Below are positions 18,544 through 28,369 of a stretch of DNA of 64,000 nucleotides, in pieces; the stretch's first letter is position 1; each line of letters starts with the position of its first letter. Origin of the DNA: Methylocystis sp. L43 (GTDB taxonomy: Bacteria > Pseudomonadota > Alphaproteobacteria > Rhizobiales > Beijerinckiaceae); NCBI RefSeq assembly GCF_015709525.1, contig NZ_JADNRA010000028.1, positions 79,326 to 143,325 on the forward strand, given 5' to 3'. The notes below the pieces were generated by a model. The model was not told the DNA's origin. It searched no databases and saw nothing but the letters and a program-made list of their open reading frames with translations. The position numbers and the translations under genes are program-made.

Positions 18544-18572
18544 TGGGGGCCAAGCTCCTTCTCGTTAGAACT

Positions 18573-18589
18573 CCTTACATATCGTAAGG
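18573..18589. promoter_or_regulatory. Dyad upstream of vapBC, candidate autoregulatory operator
   Basis: CCTTAC, five bases (ATATC), then GTAAGG form an inverted repeat 30 bases before the vapB start, inside an AT-rich stretch suitable for a promoter. AbrB-type antitoxins usually repress their own operon through such dyads. Binding here is inferred. Confidence 0.45.
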
Positions 18590-18665
18590 GGCCATTAATT
18601 TCAACCAGAACTCTCAAGCCGGGCTCGCTTGCGCGGGCGCCGCGTTGCGCCTATCACCCGGCCTC

Positions 18666-19934
18666 ATGACTTCCCAAAGCGATTTCACCCCAAAATCCGA
18701 CTTCCTGCGCGCGCTAATCGAGCGCGGCTTCGTGCATCAATGCTCCGATTTCGAGGGCCTGGACGAGAAGGCGCGCTCCGGCGCGCTTTCCGCCTATATC
18801 GGCTTTGACTGCACGGCGCCGTCGCTGCACGTCGGGTCGCTGCTGCCGATCATGATGCTCGCCTGGCTGCAGCGCGCCGGCGGCAAGCCGTTGCCGCTGA
18901 TGGGCGGCGGCACGACTCGCGTCGGCGATCCTTCCGGCAAGGACGAGAGCCGCAAGCTGCTCACCGTCGAGCAGATCGACGCCAACAAGGCGTCGATCCG
19001 GACCGTCTTCGAACGCTTTCTCACCTTTGGCGACGGCGCCACAGACGCGCTGATGCTCGACAACGCCGACTGGCTGGCGGGTTTAAACTACATAGACTTC
19101 CTGCGCGACGTCGGCCGCCATTTCTCCGTCAACCGCATGCTGACGATGGATTCGGTGAAGCTGCGTCTCGAACGCGAGCATGAACTCTCCTTCATCGAGT
19201 TCAACTACATGTGCCTGCAGGCATACGACTTCGTCGAGATCAACAGGCGTTACGGCGCGCTGCTGCAGATGGGCGGCTCGGACCAATGGGGCAACATCGT
19301 CACGGGCCTTGATCTCGGACGCCGCATGGGCTGCCCGCAACTCTACGCGCTCACCTCGCCGCTGCTCACGACGTCCTCGGGCGCGAAGATGGGCAAGACC
19401 GCCGCCGGCGCCATCTGGCTCAACGCCGATATGCTGTCGCCCTATGACTACTGGCAGTATTGGCGCAATACGGAAGACGCCGACGTCGCCCGCTTTCTGA
19501 GGCTTTTCACCTTCCTGCCGATGGAAGAGATCGCTCGGCTCGCGGCGCTGCAGGGCGCCGAAATCAACGAAGCCAAGAAGACTCTCGCGACGGAGGCGAC
19601 GGCGCTCATTCACGGCCGCGCGGCGGCGGATGAGGCGGCGGATACCGCGCGCACGACGTTCGAAGAAGGCGCGCTCGCTTTGTCACTCCCCAAGGTCGCC
19701 GTTTCGGCTGAGGAAGTCGCCGCCGGCCTCGGCGTGCTGACGGCTTTCGTCAAAGCCGGTCTCGTCGCGTCGACCGGCGAAGCGCGACGCCAGATCAAGG
19801 GCGGCGGGCTGCGCGTCAATGATGCGCCGGTGACCGACGAACGCACCGTCATCGGCGAAGCGGCGTTTGCGAGCGACGGCGTCGTCAAACTCTCGCTCGG
19901 CAAGAAGAAGCACGTGCTGCTCGAGCGTGCGTAA
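18666..19934 (+). CDS. tyrS: Tyrosyl-tRNA synthetase
   Basis: Class I synthetase charging tRNA-Tyr, 422 residues from the ATG at 18666. The HIGH-type motif is HVGS (about 55-58) and the KMSKS-type motif is KMGKT (about 241-245). The tyrosine-binding block GGSDQWGN lies between them, and a C-terminal S4 RNA-binding domain contains [13 protein letters not shown]. An in-frame ATG 21 bases earlier is less likely. Confidence 0.95.
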   Translation: MTSQSDFTPKSDFLRALIERGFVHQCSDFEGLDEKARSGALSAYIGFDCTAPSLHVGSLLPIMMLAWLQRAGGKPLPLMGGGTTRVGDPSGKDESRKLLTVEQIDANKASIRTVFERFLTFGDGATDALMLDNADWLAGLNYIDFLRDVGRHFSVNRMLTMDSVKLRLEREHELSFIEFNYMCLQAYDFVEINRRYGALLQMGGSDQWGNIVTGLDLGRRMGCPQLYALTSPLLTTSSGAKMGKTAAGAIWLNADMLSPYDYWQYWRNTEDADVARFLRLFTFLPMEEIARLAALQGAEINEAKKTLATEATALIHGRAAADEAADTARTTFEEGALALSLPKVAVSAEEVAAGLGVLTAFVKAGLVASTGEARRQIKGGGLRVNDAPVTDERTVIGEAAFASDGVVKLSLGKKKHVLLERA

Positions 19935-19943
19935 GCTCGAAGA

Positions 19944-22900
19944 CTACCGCTGCTGCGGCATTCGCGCGGTGCCGTCGATGACGCCCATGATCTTGCGCAT
20001 CAACCCCGGCGCGATCGCCGAGAGCGGATTGACGTTGATCGAGGGCGATGAGAGCGCGCCATAGAGGCGATAGCTCAGCGCAAAGACGCCTTCATGCTGC
20101 CCGCCGGCGAGCACGACGCCGACGACCGGAATATTCGACAACAGATTGTTCAACGCATAGGCGGGGACATATGAGCCCACAAGGTCCAGCCGCTCGCGCG
20201 GGAAGTCGATGTAGCCATCGAAGGTGAGGCCGATCTCGGGACCCGACAGCACGCCCTCGCGCACGGTAAGCTGTCCGCCCGACCAGCTGAAGTCGCTCTC
20301 CAACCTGCCGACGCGAACGAGGTCGGGGTCGATGCGGTAGTTGCCGCGATCGTCCGCGCGCGCCGTTCCGCTTTGCGCCATCAGCTGACGCACGGTCGGT
20401 TCGCCGCGCACGAAGAAGTCGCGAATGCGCAAAGCGCCATCGGCGCGGTTTTGACTAAGCTGTACGGTCGCGGTCAGGGCGCCGCTGTCCATCTTCCGAT
20501 AGATGTCAAAGAAGGAGAGCAGCGAGCCGCCGTCGTTTGTCGCAATTTCGAGTTGCGACTGGTTATCCTGACCGCGCCCCATGCCAACCGTGAGCTGCTC
20601 GCGGCCGAAAAAGCCCTTAAGCGCCACCCCGCGGGGCTTGCCGCCGCGACGCTCCAATTTCAGTTCGACGTTTGAGAGAATTTGCTTGCCGTAGCCGGTG
20701 ACGATCGGCGACTTGAAGTCGAGATCGAGGTCGTCGACGCTGCCCTTGCCGCGTTCGGCACGCAGCAATCCCTGCATGATCGGACGTGCGTCGAAATTCG
20801 CGCCGCGCGCGACGATCTTCACCAGTTCGCCGCTGCGCTGCACGTCGACGCGCATGTCGTCTCCGGGCGAGAGCCGCGCCTGCGCGAGACGGGCCGCGCG
20901 GAATGCGCCTTCACGGCCAAATTCGATGACGCCCTGCGCCTGCGTCGGTCCGGCGTCGAACACGAATTGTTCGAGCGACATCGCCTCGCCGTGGCGCGTC
21001 AGCGTGAACGAAGACTTTGCCGGCTTTCCCGCCGGCTTCATCAGGCCCGGGAGCGGATTGTCGAAATTCGTCCGGGTAAGATCGAGTTCGATCTGCGTAT
21101 CGACGTTCTCGACCGGGATCGGCGTGCGTATCGTCGCGAGAATCGGGCCGCTGACGCCGGCGATGGCATAGCCGGCGCGCTGGCGCGCCGCATCGTCAAA
21201 AGTGAATGCGACCTGCGCCTGTGCGGGACCCTTATCGCCAAAGCCGCGGCGCACGTCGAGGGTCGCCGGCGCGCCAAAGAGTCGGCCGGTTCCGTTGACG
21301 CGCAGTCCGGCCCGGTCAGCGACGATATGCAGCGCGCCGCTCTCGAGCTTCTCCCGGCCGATCAGCTTATCGATCACAAGGTTCGACGTCGTCGCATCGA
21401 TGGCGAAAGTCGTCGCCGCGTCGCGCGCGGTCGCCCCTGTCTCGAAATCGACGCGCAGCCGACCCTCGATGGTTCCTTTCAGCTCGCTCGCTTCGACGGG
21501 GACAGACGCGTGGTCGGCGATCGCGGGCAATGAAAGCAGGTCAGACACGGCTTCGACGTCGCCGCCCACGGCGACCTCGACCATCGCGGGCGTCGGGCGC
21601 AGCGCGCTGTCGGCGACCAGGAAGCGGCCGGACGACAGGGCGAGGCGTCGCCCTGGCCCAGTCTCCATGACGCCTGAAGTCGCGTCGAAAGACGCCGTCT
21701 GCCCGGTGATCCGCAGTCGCCCGTTGATGCCGGTGAGCGGCGCCATGCCCGGCAGGATGTCGGAGACTGTCGCATCAACGATGTCGCCCTCGGCGAACAG
21801 CGAGCGATCCGGCGGCGCCTGCTCATAGCGCATCGCGTTTAGCGCCGCGCCGTCGAAATCGGCGGCATATTGGGCGCGCTTTAAGACGCCGACCGGCACA
21901 TGATCGACGAACCAGGTGCGCACGGACGGCGCGACATGGGTCGGCCATAGACGCGCGAGCGCGCGTATCTGCGTCTCCTCGATTCCCATCTTGAGTATGA
22001 CGCGGATGTCGTCGCGCCAACTCAATACGCCGTTGAGGTCGACGCGCGCATCGGGACCGGCAAAGGCGAATTTATCGAAGACCATCTGGCGTTCGTCACG
22101 AAACAGGCGCGCATTGAGCAGTCCGTTGTCAATGCGGACATTCTTCTCTCCGGCGCGCTCGGGCGCGACCACGGTTGGCGCTTTCAGGCGCAACGCGATC
22201 GTCCATGGCCCATCCAGGCGCGCCGCATCGGCGATGGTCTTCGCCCCGTCAGGTGGGCGCGCCTCGCCGACGATGGTCATGTCGAAACCGCCGGCCTTGA
22301 ACACAAGCGGCGCGACGGCGACCTTGCGCGCGGCCCTGTCCCAAACCGCCACGCCGGCGATCTTTTCGATCATCACCGGCTCGTGATCTGGCTCGTCGAA
22401 GCGGAAATAGCCCCGGCCGATCTCCATTTGACCCGATGCTTCGAGAACCTCGTCGCCCGGACCGAGCGCAAATCTCAGGTCGAACGAGAGCGGCGCGTCG
22501 GTGTCGAAGCGGGTTGTGCGGAAGCCGCCGGCAAGCGAAATCTCGTCGATCGAGAAATTACGAAACTGCGCGTGGAAATCGCGCCGTCCTCCCGGAGCCC
22601 CCTTTGCGACGGCGACGGCCGTCCAACGCCCCGAGGGACCATTGGCCGCCGCGGAAAAGCGCATGCCGGCGCCGCCCTTGTCGAGGCTGAGCGTCACGTC
22701 TTCATAGCGGATGGCGCGGTCGATCGTGCGGTCGTCGATGGTGAGCCGGCCGTGCGCCACGCCGAGACGATCGAGCGCGGCGATTGGACTGTTCGGGCTC
22801 GTGGCGAAGTCCATGAGCCCGCGCAGGGCGCCCGCCGCGTCGCGCAGCAGAGTCACGCGCTCCGACCCGGCGCCGTTCGCTGGCGCGCCGGGCGCAATCG

Positions 22901-23492
22901 CTGGCGCCGGCGCAGGAACAGGTTGCGCGCCGGCTGAAATCTCGACGGCGCCGTCTGGATTGACCGACAGGCGCAAGTCCAGATCAAGAACCTCCAGCCG
23001 GCGCAGCTTTATGCGGCCGATCAGCAAGGAGCGAAGGTCGAGCGACAGCTCCGCGCGCGGCGCCGCGACGATGGGACGACCGTCTTTCTTGACGATGAAA
23101 TTGTCGACGGACAGCGTCGGGCCATGATCGCCATTGCCGATCGCAGCGGCGCCCAGCGAAAACTCGTACCGGCCGCCTGCAAGTTCGTCGAGCGATTCGA
23201 CGATACGCGGCGCGAGCCAGGCAAAGGTGATGGAGCCTTGCGAAAGCAGCAGGAAGAAACCGCCGAACGTCAGCGTGCACAGCAGCGTTGCGGCAAGCCC
23301 GCTGAGCATGAGCAGGCGGGGAAGTCCGCGGCGCGGCGCCCGAAAAAATGGCGGTCGCCACGCTGCGCGACAGGCCCGCTGAATCGCGCGCCGCGCCCCG
23401 TCGACGACGACTCCGCCGCCGCTAGGCTTGCGCCCCGTCCTGTCGGTCAATTGGCCTCGCTCTCGGCTCGATCGCAGCGCGGACGCGGGCAA
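19944..23492 (-). CDS. AsmA-like / YhdP (DUF3971) giant envelope protein
   Basis: A 1182-residue protein of the AsmA-like superfamily that spans the periplasm and is implicated in phospholipid movement to the outer membrane (YhdP, TamB). After a basic leader, one transmembrane helix lies at about 60-85. A long beta-rich region with DUF3971 features follows, and the conserved AsmA C-terminal block includes IDPDLVRVGRLESDFSWSGGQL and VGSYVPAYALNNLLSNIP. The stop is ten bases from the convergent tyrS stop. The true start may be a little downstream of 23492, as the first 30 residues are low in complexity. Confidence 0.85.
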   Translation of the reverse strand: MPASALRSSRERGQLTDRTGRKPSGGGVVVDGARRAIQRACRAAWRPPFFRAPRRGLPRLLMLSGLAATLLCTLTFGGFFLLLSQGSITFAWLAPRIVESLDELAGGRYEFSLGAAAIGNGDHGPTLSVDNFIVKKDGRPIVAAPRAELSLDLRSLLIGRIKLRRLEVLDLDLRLSVNPDGAVEISAGAQPVPAPAPAIAPGAPANGAGSERVTLLRDAAGALRGLMDFATSPNSPIAALDRLGVAHGRLTIDDRTIDRAIRYEDVTLSLDKGGAGMRFSAAANGPSGRWTAVAVAKGAPGGRRDFHAQFRNFSIDEISLAGGFRTTRFDTDAPLSFDLRFALGPGDEVLEASGQMEIGRGYFRFDEPDHEPVMIEKIAGVAVWDRAARKVAVAPLVFKAGGFDMTIVGEARPPDGAKTIADAARLDGPWTIALRLKAPTVVAPERAGEKNVRIDNGLLNARLFRDERQMVFDKFAFAGPDARVDLNGVLSWRDDIRVILKMGIEETQIRALARLWPTHVAPSVRTWFVDHVPVGVLKRAQYAADFDGAALNAMRYEQAPPDRSLFAEGDIVDATVSDILPGMAPLTGINGRLRITGQTASFDATSGVMETGPGRRLALSSGRFLVADSALRPTPAMVEVAVGGDVEAVSDLLSLPAIADHASVPVEASELKGTIEGRLRVDFETGATARDAATTFAIDATTSNLVIDKLIGREKLESGALHIVADRAGLRVNGTGRLFGAPATLDVRRGFGDKGPAQAQVAFTFDDAARQRAGYAIAGVSGPILATIRTPIPVENVDTQIELDLTRTNFDNPLPGLMKPAGKPAKSSFTLTRHGEAMSLEQFVFDAGPTQAQGVIEFGREGAFRAARLAQARLSPGDDMRVDVQRSGELVKIVARGANFDARPIMQGLLRAERGKGSVDDLDLDFKSPIVTGYGKQILSNVELKLERRGGKPRGVALKGFFGREQLTVGMGRGQDNQSQLEIATNDGGSLLSFFDIYRKMDSGALTATVQLSQNRADGALRIRDFFVRGEPTVRQLMAQSGTARADDRGNYRIDPDLVRVGRLESDFSWSGGQLTVREGVLSGPEIGLTFDGYIDFPRERLDLVGSYVPAYALNNLLSNIPVVGVVLAGGQHEGVFALSYRLYGALSSPSINVNPLSAIAPGLMRKIMGVIDGTARMPQQR

Positions 23493-23572
23493 TGCGCCGG
23501 TCTTGCCGGCTGGCGCGCAGTCTGCATTCTACGCACTGATTTTAGCTGCAGATGCGACGAAAGGAAGGCGCC

Positions 23573-24091
23573 ATGAGCACGACCGTCGGCAAGGCCGAAA
23601 CCACACTTAAGGAGGGGGAGAAAGAGGGAAGCTTGAAGGAGGGAGATTTGGCGCCCGCCTTCGATCTCCCAGGGGCTGGCGGCGAAAAGATCTCACTCGC
23701 CGCGCTGAAGGGCAAAAAAGTCGTGCTCTATTTTTACCCTAAGGACGACACGTCGGGCTGCACGAAGGAAGCAATAGAATTCAACGCCTTACGCGATAAT
23801 TTCGCGAAGGTGAAGGCCGTGGTCGTCGGCATGTCGCCGGACCCCATCAAGAACCACGACAAATTCCGTGCGAAATATCAGTTGTCGCTGCCTCTCGCGT
23901 CAGATGAGGGAAAGGACACGCTCGGTGCCTATGGCGTCTGGGTCGAGAAAAGCATGTATGGCCGAAAATATATGGGCGTCGAGCGCACGACGGTGCTCAT
24001 CGGTCCGGACGGGCGCATCGCCAAGATTTGGCGCAAGGTGAAGGTTCCGGGCCACGCCGAGGAGGTTCTGGCGGCAGCCAAGGCGCTGTAA
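23573..24091 (+). CDS. bcp: Peroxiredoxin, BCP/PrxQ type, lacking the usual resolving cysteine
   Basis: Thiol peroxidase of 172 residues. The peroxidatic Cys63 sits in DDTSGCTKEA. The position five residues later, where BCP/PrxQ proteins often have the resolving Cys, is Ile68, so this is a 1-Cys type. A lysine/glutamate-rich leader of about 22 residues precedes the domain. The start at 23573 has GGAAGG upstream; the frame is open a further 21 bases. It is divergent from the AsmA-like gene. Confidence 0.9.
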   Translation: MSTTVGKAETTLKEGEKEGSLKEGDLAPAFDLPGAGGEKISLAALKGKKVVLYFYPKDDTSGCTKEAIEFNALRDNFAKVKAVVVGMSPDPIKNHDKFRAKYQLSLPLASDEGKDTLGAYGVWVEKSMYGRKYMGVERTTVLIGPDGRIAKIWRKVKVPGHAEEVLAAAKAL

Positions 24092-24115
24092 CGCGCGCCT
24101 TTCCGCCTCCGGGCT

Positions 24116-25066
24116 TCAATTGTGGTCGTGTTCGGCTTCGGAAGGCGCGGCATCGGCCGGCGTCGCCGCGCCCGAGCCCTTTTTGGCGATGAGCCTGGCC
24201 ATGTCCTGCGATCCCTTCTTCGCCGCGGCGAGGTCAGGCTTGGCCGCCAGCGCCGCGTCGTAATCGGTCTTGGCGCGGGCGAAGTCCTTCTTGGCCCGCC
24301 AGGCGTTGGCGCGGTTGACAAGCGCGCCGACGTAGCTGGCGTCGATTTTCAGCGCGGCGTCGAAGTCGGCGATCGCCTTATCGAATTCGCCCTTGGCGTA
24401 GTGGCAGGCGCCGCGTCCGTTGCGCGCCGCCGCGAGTTTGGGATCGCGCTTCGCCGCCTCGGAAAATGCGGCGATGGCGCGGTCATGATCGCCTTTCCCG
24501 TGATACAGCGCGCCCGCCGCGACGTCCGGGGCCGTTGATTTTGGGTCGGCCTTCGCCGCGTCCCCGAGATCGGCGAGAGCCTTCTCGACATCGCCTTTCG
24601 CGCGCCAAACATAGGCGCGCGCCAGAAGCGCGGCGGCGTTCTTCTTGTCCGCGGCGATCGCCTGATCATAGTCGGCGAGCGCGCTGTCGAGGTCGCCCTT
24701 GGCATGATGCGCGGCGCCGCGTGCGGCCAGAATCACCGATGATTTGGGTTCAAACTCCAGCGCTTTGCCAAAGTCCTCGAGCGCGTGCGCGTAGTCGCCT
24801 TTCGCCTGATAAGCGCCGGCGCGGTTGACATAGGCCGCCACCTTGTTGTGCGGGGTCTCCTTGTCGATCTCCTGAATGACGAGCGTGCAGCCTGCGATGC
24901 GCGCGTCGGGGTCAGGCGCGCGGCACTGGCCCCACGCGGGGCTGACGCCGCCCTTATGCGCAGCCATGGCGGGCGCGCTGACGACGAGAAGTGAAGCGGC
25001 GATGACAGCCGCCGGACACCGCGCGCGCGCGGCCGCGCGCGCTGCGAGAGTGAGACGCTCATGCAT
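24116..25066 (-). CDS. Secreted TPR-repeat protein
   Basis: A 316-residue periplasmic protein: a signal peptide ending APAMAA at about 36, then at least six tandem tetratricopeptide repeats (for example AGAYQAKGDYAHALEDFGKA and RGAAHHAKGDLDSALADYDQA), and a disordered tail ending EAEHDHN. The start at 25066 is chosen because it begins the signal peptide; the frame continues 63 bases upstream. It is a scaffold by family; its partner is unknown. It ends convergently, 25 bases from bcp. Confidence 0.8.
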   Translation of the reverse strand: MHERLTLAARAAARARCPAAVIAASLLVVSAPAMAAHKGGVSPAWGQCRAPDPDARIAGCTLVIQEIDKETPHNKVAAYVNRAGAYQAKGDYAHALEDFGKALEFEPKSSVILAARGAAHHAKGDLDSALADYDQAIAADKKNAAALLARAYVWRAKGDVEKALADLGDAAKADPKSTAPDVAAGALYHGKGDHDRAIAAFSEAAKRDPKLAAARNGRGACHYAKGEFDKAIADFDAALKIDASYVGALVNRANAWRAKKDFARAKTDYDAALAAKPDLAAAKKGSQDMARLIAKKGSGAATPADAAPSEAEHDHN

Positions 25067-25389
25067 GAATTGGGTGGCTCCCCGGATTGAGTGGCGGCGG
25101 CATGCTACCCCATCAGGCATCGGCCGCAACTTGGAAATCTTGGAATTCCAGAGCCCAGGGCTGTCTTTTTGCGACAGTTGAGCGGTCTACGCGCCCCCTG
25201 CTGGACCGCATCGGCGCCACGTTGCAGCTTTTCGCCCGGTCCAGTTGCGGACGTGGCGTCCGATGGTCTGCGAATTTTCTGTAAAACCGTGTATTTTGGT
25301 CGGGCCGAAGCCGGCCGAGCGCCGCTGAAACGTCCGAAGTCGCTCCTTGGGACTTCAGACCTGGACCAAAAACGTTTAGAACCAATTCA
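25067..25389. other. Intergenic region between the divergent TPR and rnd genes
   Basis: This 323-base stretch must hold both promoters. I see no small gene or RNA gene and only weak dyads (for example GAAGT...ACTTC just before rnd). No convincing Shine-Dalgarno precedes the rnd ATG. Confidence 0.5.
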
Positions 25390-26562
25390 ATGAGTCTTCT
25401 TACCACCAATCCCGAACTGACGGCGGTCTGCGACCGTTTCGCTCAGCATCCATTCGTCACGGTCGACACCGAATTCTTGCGCGAAACCACGTTCTGGCCG
25501 CAGGTCTGCGTGATCCAGCTGGCGTCGCCGGAAGAGGCTGTGGCGATCGACGCCCTTGCAGAAGACCTTGATCTTGCGCCTTTTTTCGGGCTCATGGCCA
25601 ATCCCGACGTCGTCAAGGTGTTCCATGCCGCGCGCCAGGATCTCGAGATCATCTGGCGCCTCGCCCGACTCATCCCTGCGCCGATCTTCGATACGCAGGT
25701 CGCCGCCATGGTCTGCGGATTCGGCGAACAGGCGTCCTATCTCGAACTGGTGAAAGCGATCACGCGCGCCAGTCTCGACAAATCGTCGCGATTCACCGAC
25801 TGGTCGCGCCGACCGCTGTCAAACGCCCAGATCGAATACGCCATCGCCGACGTCACCCATCTTCGCGACATATACACCGCCTTGCGGGCGCGGCTCGAAC
25901 GTTCCAATCGCCTCGAATGGCTTGTGGACGAGATGCAGACGCTCACCTCGCCCGCGACCTATGAGCAGCATCCCGAAAACGCCTGGGAACGGCTTCGCCA
26001 TCGCGCCCGCAAGCCGCGCGATCTCGCCGTTCTGATGGAGCTGGCCGCCTGGCGCGAGTTCGAAGCGCAAACGCGCGACGTGCCGCGTTCGCGCGTCCTG
26101 AAGGACGACGTGCTCCTCGAGATTGCTCAAGCCGCGCCGCGCTCTGTCGAAGCGCTCGGCAATTTGCGGTCCTTTCCAAAGGGCATGGAGCGCTCCCGCG
26201 CGGGAACCGAAATCATCGCCGCTGTGGAGCGCGGCCTTGCGCGCGATCCCGCGACAGTGCCCCGCATCGAGCGCGACCGACGCAATTCAAACGGCGCGAC
26301 GGTCGAGTTGCTCAAGGTGTTGCTGCGTCAAGTGTCGGAGGAGACGGGCGTCGCCGCCAAGATGATCGCGACGGTCGAAGATCTCGAAGCCGTCGCGCAT
26401 GACGATCACGCCGACGTTCAGGCGCTGAAGGGCTGGCGCCGCGCGATCTTCGGCGAAAAGGCGTTGGAGTTGAAGCGGGGCCGCCTCGCGCTTTCGGTGG
26501 AAAATGGCCGGGTCGTCACCTTTGACTGGCAAGCGGCGGACGAACCCGCGAACGCCGAATAA
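25390..26562 (+). CDS. rnd: Ribonuclease D
   Basis: 3'-5' exoribonuclease of tRNA 3'-end maturation, 390 residues. The DEDDy residues are visible: Asp26 and Glu28 (VDTEFLRE), Asp in [10 protein letters not shown], and Tyr/Asp in [15 protein letters not shown]. An HRDC domain follows at about 210-290. In many Rhizobiales rnd follows ppx on the same strand; here it is on the opposite strand, with two genes in between. Confidence 0.93.
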   Translation: MSLLTTNPELTAVCDRFAQHPFVTVDTEFLRETTFWPQVCVIQLASPEEAVAIDALAEDLDLAPFFGLMANPDVVKVFHAARQDLEIIWRLARLIPAPIFDTQVAAMVCGFGEQASYLELVKAITRASLDKSSRFTDWSRRPLSNAQIEYAIADVTHLRDIYTALRARLERSNRLEWLVDEMQTLTSPATYEQHPENAWERLRHRARKPRDLAVLMELAAWREFEAQTRDVPRSRVLKDDVLLEIAQAAPRSVEALGNLRSFPKGMERSRAGTEIIAAVERGLARDPATVPRIERDRRNSNGATVELLKVLLRQVSEETGVAAKMIATVEDLEAVAHDDHADVQALKGWRRAIFGEKALELKRGRLALSVENGRVVTFDWQAADEPANAE

Positions 26563-26811
26563 GCCTCAAGGTTCCGCCGCAGCGCAGCATGCCGCTGCGC
26601 CATTTTTGCGCGCAGGCAAGCGACTGACGGATATTTGTGCGCCATTAAATACCATTGAATATCATATAGATAATGCGACATTACGATAAGTTATTGCAGT
26701 GCGGTGTTGTCGTGCTGCAATGCGGTAACTACCTTCCATCCCGAGTGGGGCGCAGTTCGCTGCGACGGTTTCGCGTTACGCCGGCCCCGCTCCGAAACGG
26801 AAGGATAAGAT

Positions 26812-27198
26812 ATGACTACAGGAAATCGAATTGTCGCGGCGGCGCTCGGCGGAGCGCTGTGCCTTGCAGCAAGCTCGGGCCTGTCCGCCGCTGACGCCTC
26901 CTTGACGATGAAGCCACTCATGGCGGCGAGCTTTGACGCTGGCTCAAAACATGTCGTGAGCTATTTCGTGGGCGGCGAGAACGGCTGCCGTCTGACCATG
27001 ATGGTCATCGATTCCGCGCTGGACCAGGATCCGACGCCGGCGACCCAGGCGACGCGCCTCGTCGTCACCGTCACGGACGGAAAGGCGGCGTTTTTCGACT
27101 CTGCCGTCGGCACATCCCTGCGCTTCAACTGCGCCGCTGGCGCACAGACCATGCGCGTGGACAAGATCAATCGAGTCGCTCGCGCGCCAGCTGAGTAA
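26812..27198 (+). CDS. Small secreted protein of unknown function
   Basis: A 128-residue protein not assigned to a family. A signal peptide (basic MTTGNR, hydrophobic core, cleavage near LSAADA) is followed by a beta-rich domain with two cysteines (ENGCRLTMM and RFNCAAGAQ) that could pair in the periplasm. GGAAGGATAAG lies close before the ATG. The 250 bases upstream are AT-richer than the surroundings and probably hold its promoter. Confidence 0.65.
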   Translation: MTTGNRIVAAALGGALCLAASSGLSAADASLTMKPLMAASFDAGSKHVVSYFVGGENGCRLTMMVIDSALDQDPTPATQATRLVVTVTDGKAAFFDSAVGTSLRFNCAAGAQTMRVDKINRVARAPAE

Positions 27199-27248
27199 AG
27201 ATCAGAAGCGGCGCGTCCCGTGACGCGCCGCCAAGACCCAGAAACGCC

Positions 27249-27294
27249 AAGCGCGTCAGTGCGACAGGAACAAGCGCGTCAGTGCGACAGGAAT
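27249..27294. repeat. Tandem 23-bp duplication at the end of the amide-hydrolase gene
   Basis: Two head-to-tail 23-base units, differing only in their last base, lie at 27249-27271 and 27272-27294. The second contains the stop codon (27279-27281), so the last codons and the stop have been duplicated into the 3' flank. This looks like recent slippage without effect on the protein. Confidence 0.85.
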
Positions 27295-28325
27295 TTGAAC
27301 GGCTCGGCGGGAACGAATTTGTCCGAAACTTCGCCCGCCAGAATCGGGCTGCCCGCAAGGTCGAGCTTCGCGGGCTTGGCGCCCGGTTCGAGCTTCAGTT
27401 TCGTCAGCTCCACCCAAAAAATCGAAGGGTTCAGCGTCGGCTCGAAATAATAGAGCCGATCCTTGATGTCGGTGACCGAACGCCATCGCGTCGAGGCGAT
27501 GTTCGGCTCCTGCGGCGTTGATATCCCAAGCGGCACCGAGACGTTCCGAATGATGGCAAAGACGCTGGCGATCGCCACGCGCTTGTCGTCGACTTTCGGC
27601 GTCGCGTCTAAATTCCAACTGGCGCGGGCGAAGCGATCGGACGCGCGATGCGTGCCGGGAAGGAATTTCGACCCCCCGATCTCGACCCAGTAGGTGTTGA
27701 GCGCAAGCTGCTGATCGAAGGGCGGGGAGTTAGTCATCACCGTGTATTTTGGGTTGTGATGAATGACGAGCTTGCCGCCGAGATATTCGAGTATGGCGCT
27801 GTCGCCTGACTGATCGGCCAGCGCCATATGGCTCGCCGCTTTGACGCCGCCGGGAAGATCGGGCGCGACGATCGCGAAGGGCTCCTTTTGCAGCGCCTTC
27901 ACCGCATCGGCGACATTCGCGTAGTTGTCGAGAACATATTGCGCCCAGCCGCCGACGGACAGCAGCGGCTTCTTGGAGGCCTTCGGGTCTCCGTAATCCG
28001 CCTCGGCCAGATAGAGAAGATTAACCGCGAGCCCTGCGTCGTTCATACCTTCAGCCGTGGCCGCGTTGTAAAAGTCGGCGATGAGCGACCCATATTTCGA
28101 GGTCCATTTGATCGATCCCGGACCAACGCCGCCGTCGCGCGCCATGCCGCGCGGGAAGGACCACAGGTTGGTTCGCGGATCGACGTCCCAGTCCATCGTC
28201 CGACCCACAAGATAGTCCTTGTCGCTGGTCCCATAGAGCACGCGCGTGCAGGCCTCGGCGCTCGCGCTCATCAATGCGACCGCGACGGCGGCCGACAGAA
28301 GCCCTTTTGCGAATTGCTTGTCCAT
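27279..28325 (-). CDS. Linear amide C-N hydrolase (choloylglycine hydrolase / penicillin V acylase family), secreted
   Basis: Ntn-hydrolase of 348 residues. A signal peptide ends at SAEA, so that Cys26 (ACTRVLYG) becomes the N-terminal nucleophile. Family blocks include GRTMDWD and GMNDAGLAVNLLYLAEADYG. Members cleave bile salts, penicillin V or acyl-homoserine lactones; with a signal peptide and no gut context, a role in amide or quorum-signal turnover is possible but unproven. It lies next to ppx but in a region where relatives carry rnd. Confidence 0.88.
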   Translation of the reverse strand: MDKQFAKGLLSAAVAVALMSASAEACTRVLYGTSDKDYLVGRTMDWDVDPRTNLWSFPRGMARDGGVGPGSIKWTSKYGSLIADFYNAATAEGMNDAGLAVNLLYLAEADYGDPKASKKPLLSVGGWAQYVLDNYANVADAVKALQKEPFAIVAPDLPGGVKAASHMALADQSGDSAILEYLGGKLVIHHNPKYTVMTNSPPFDQQLALNTYWVEIGGSKFLPGTHRASDRFARASWNLDATPKVDDKRVAIASVFAIIRNVSVPLGISTPQEPNIASTRWRSVTDIKDRLYYFEPTLNPSIFWVELTKLKLEPGAKPAKLDLAGSPILAGEVSDKFVPAEPFKFLSH

Positions 28326-28369
28326 ATCGAATTCCTTTCAAATAAGTTCGTTGGAGAGTGAACCTTGGT

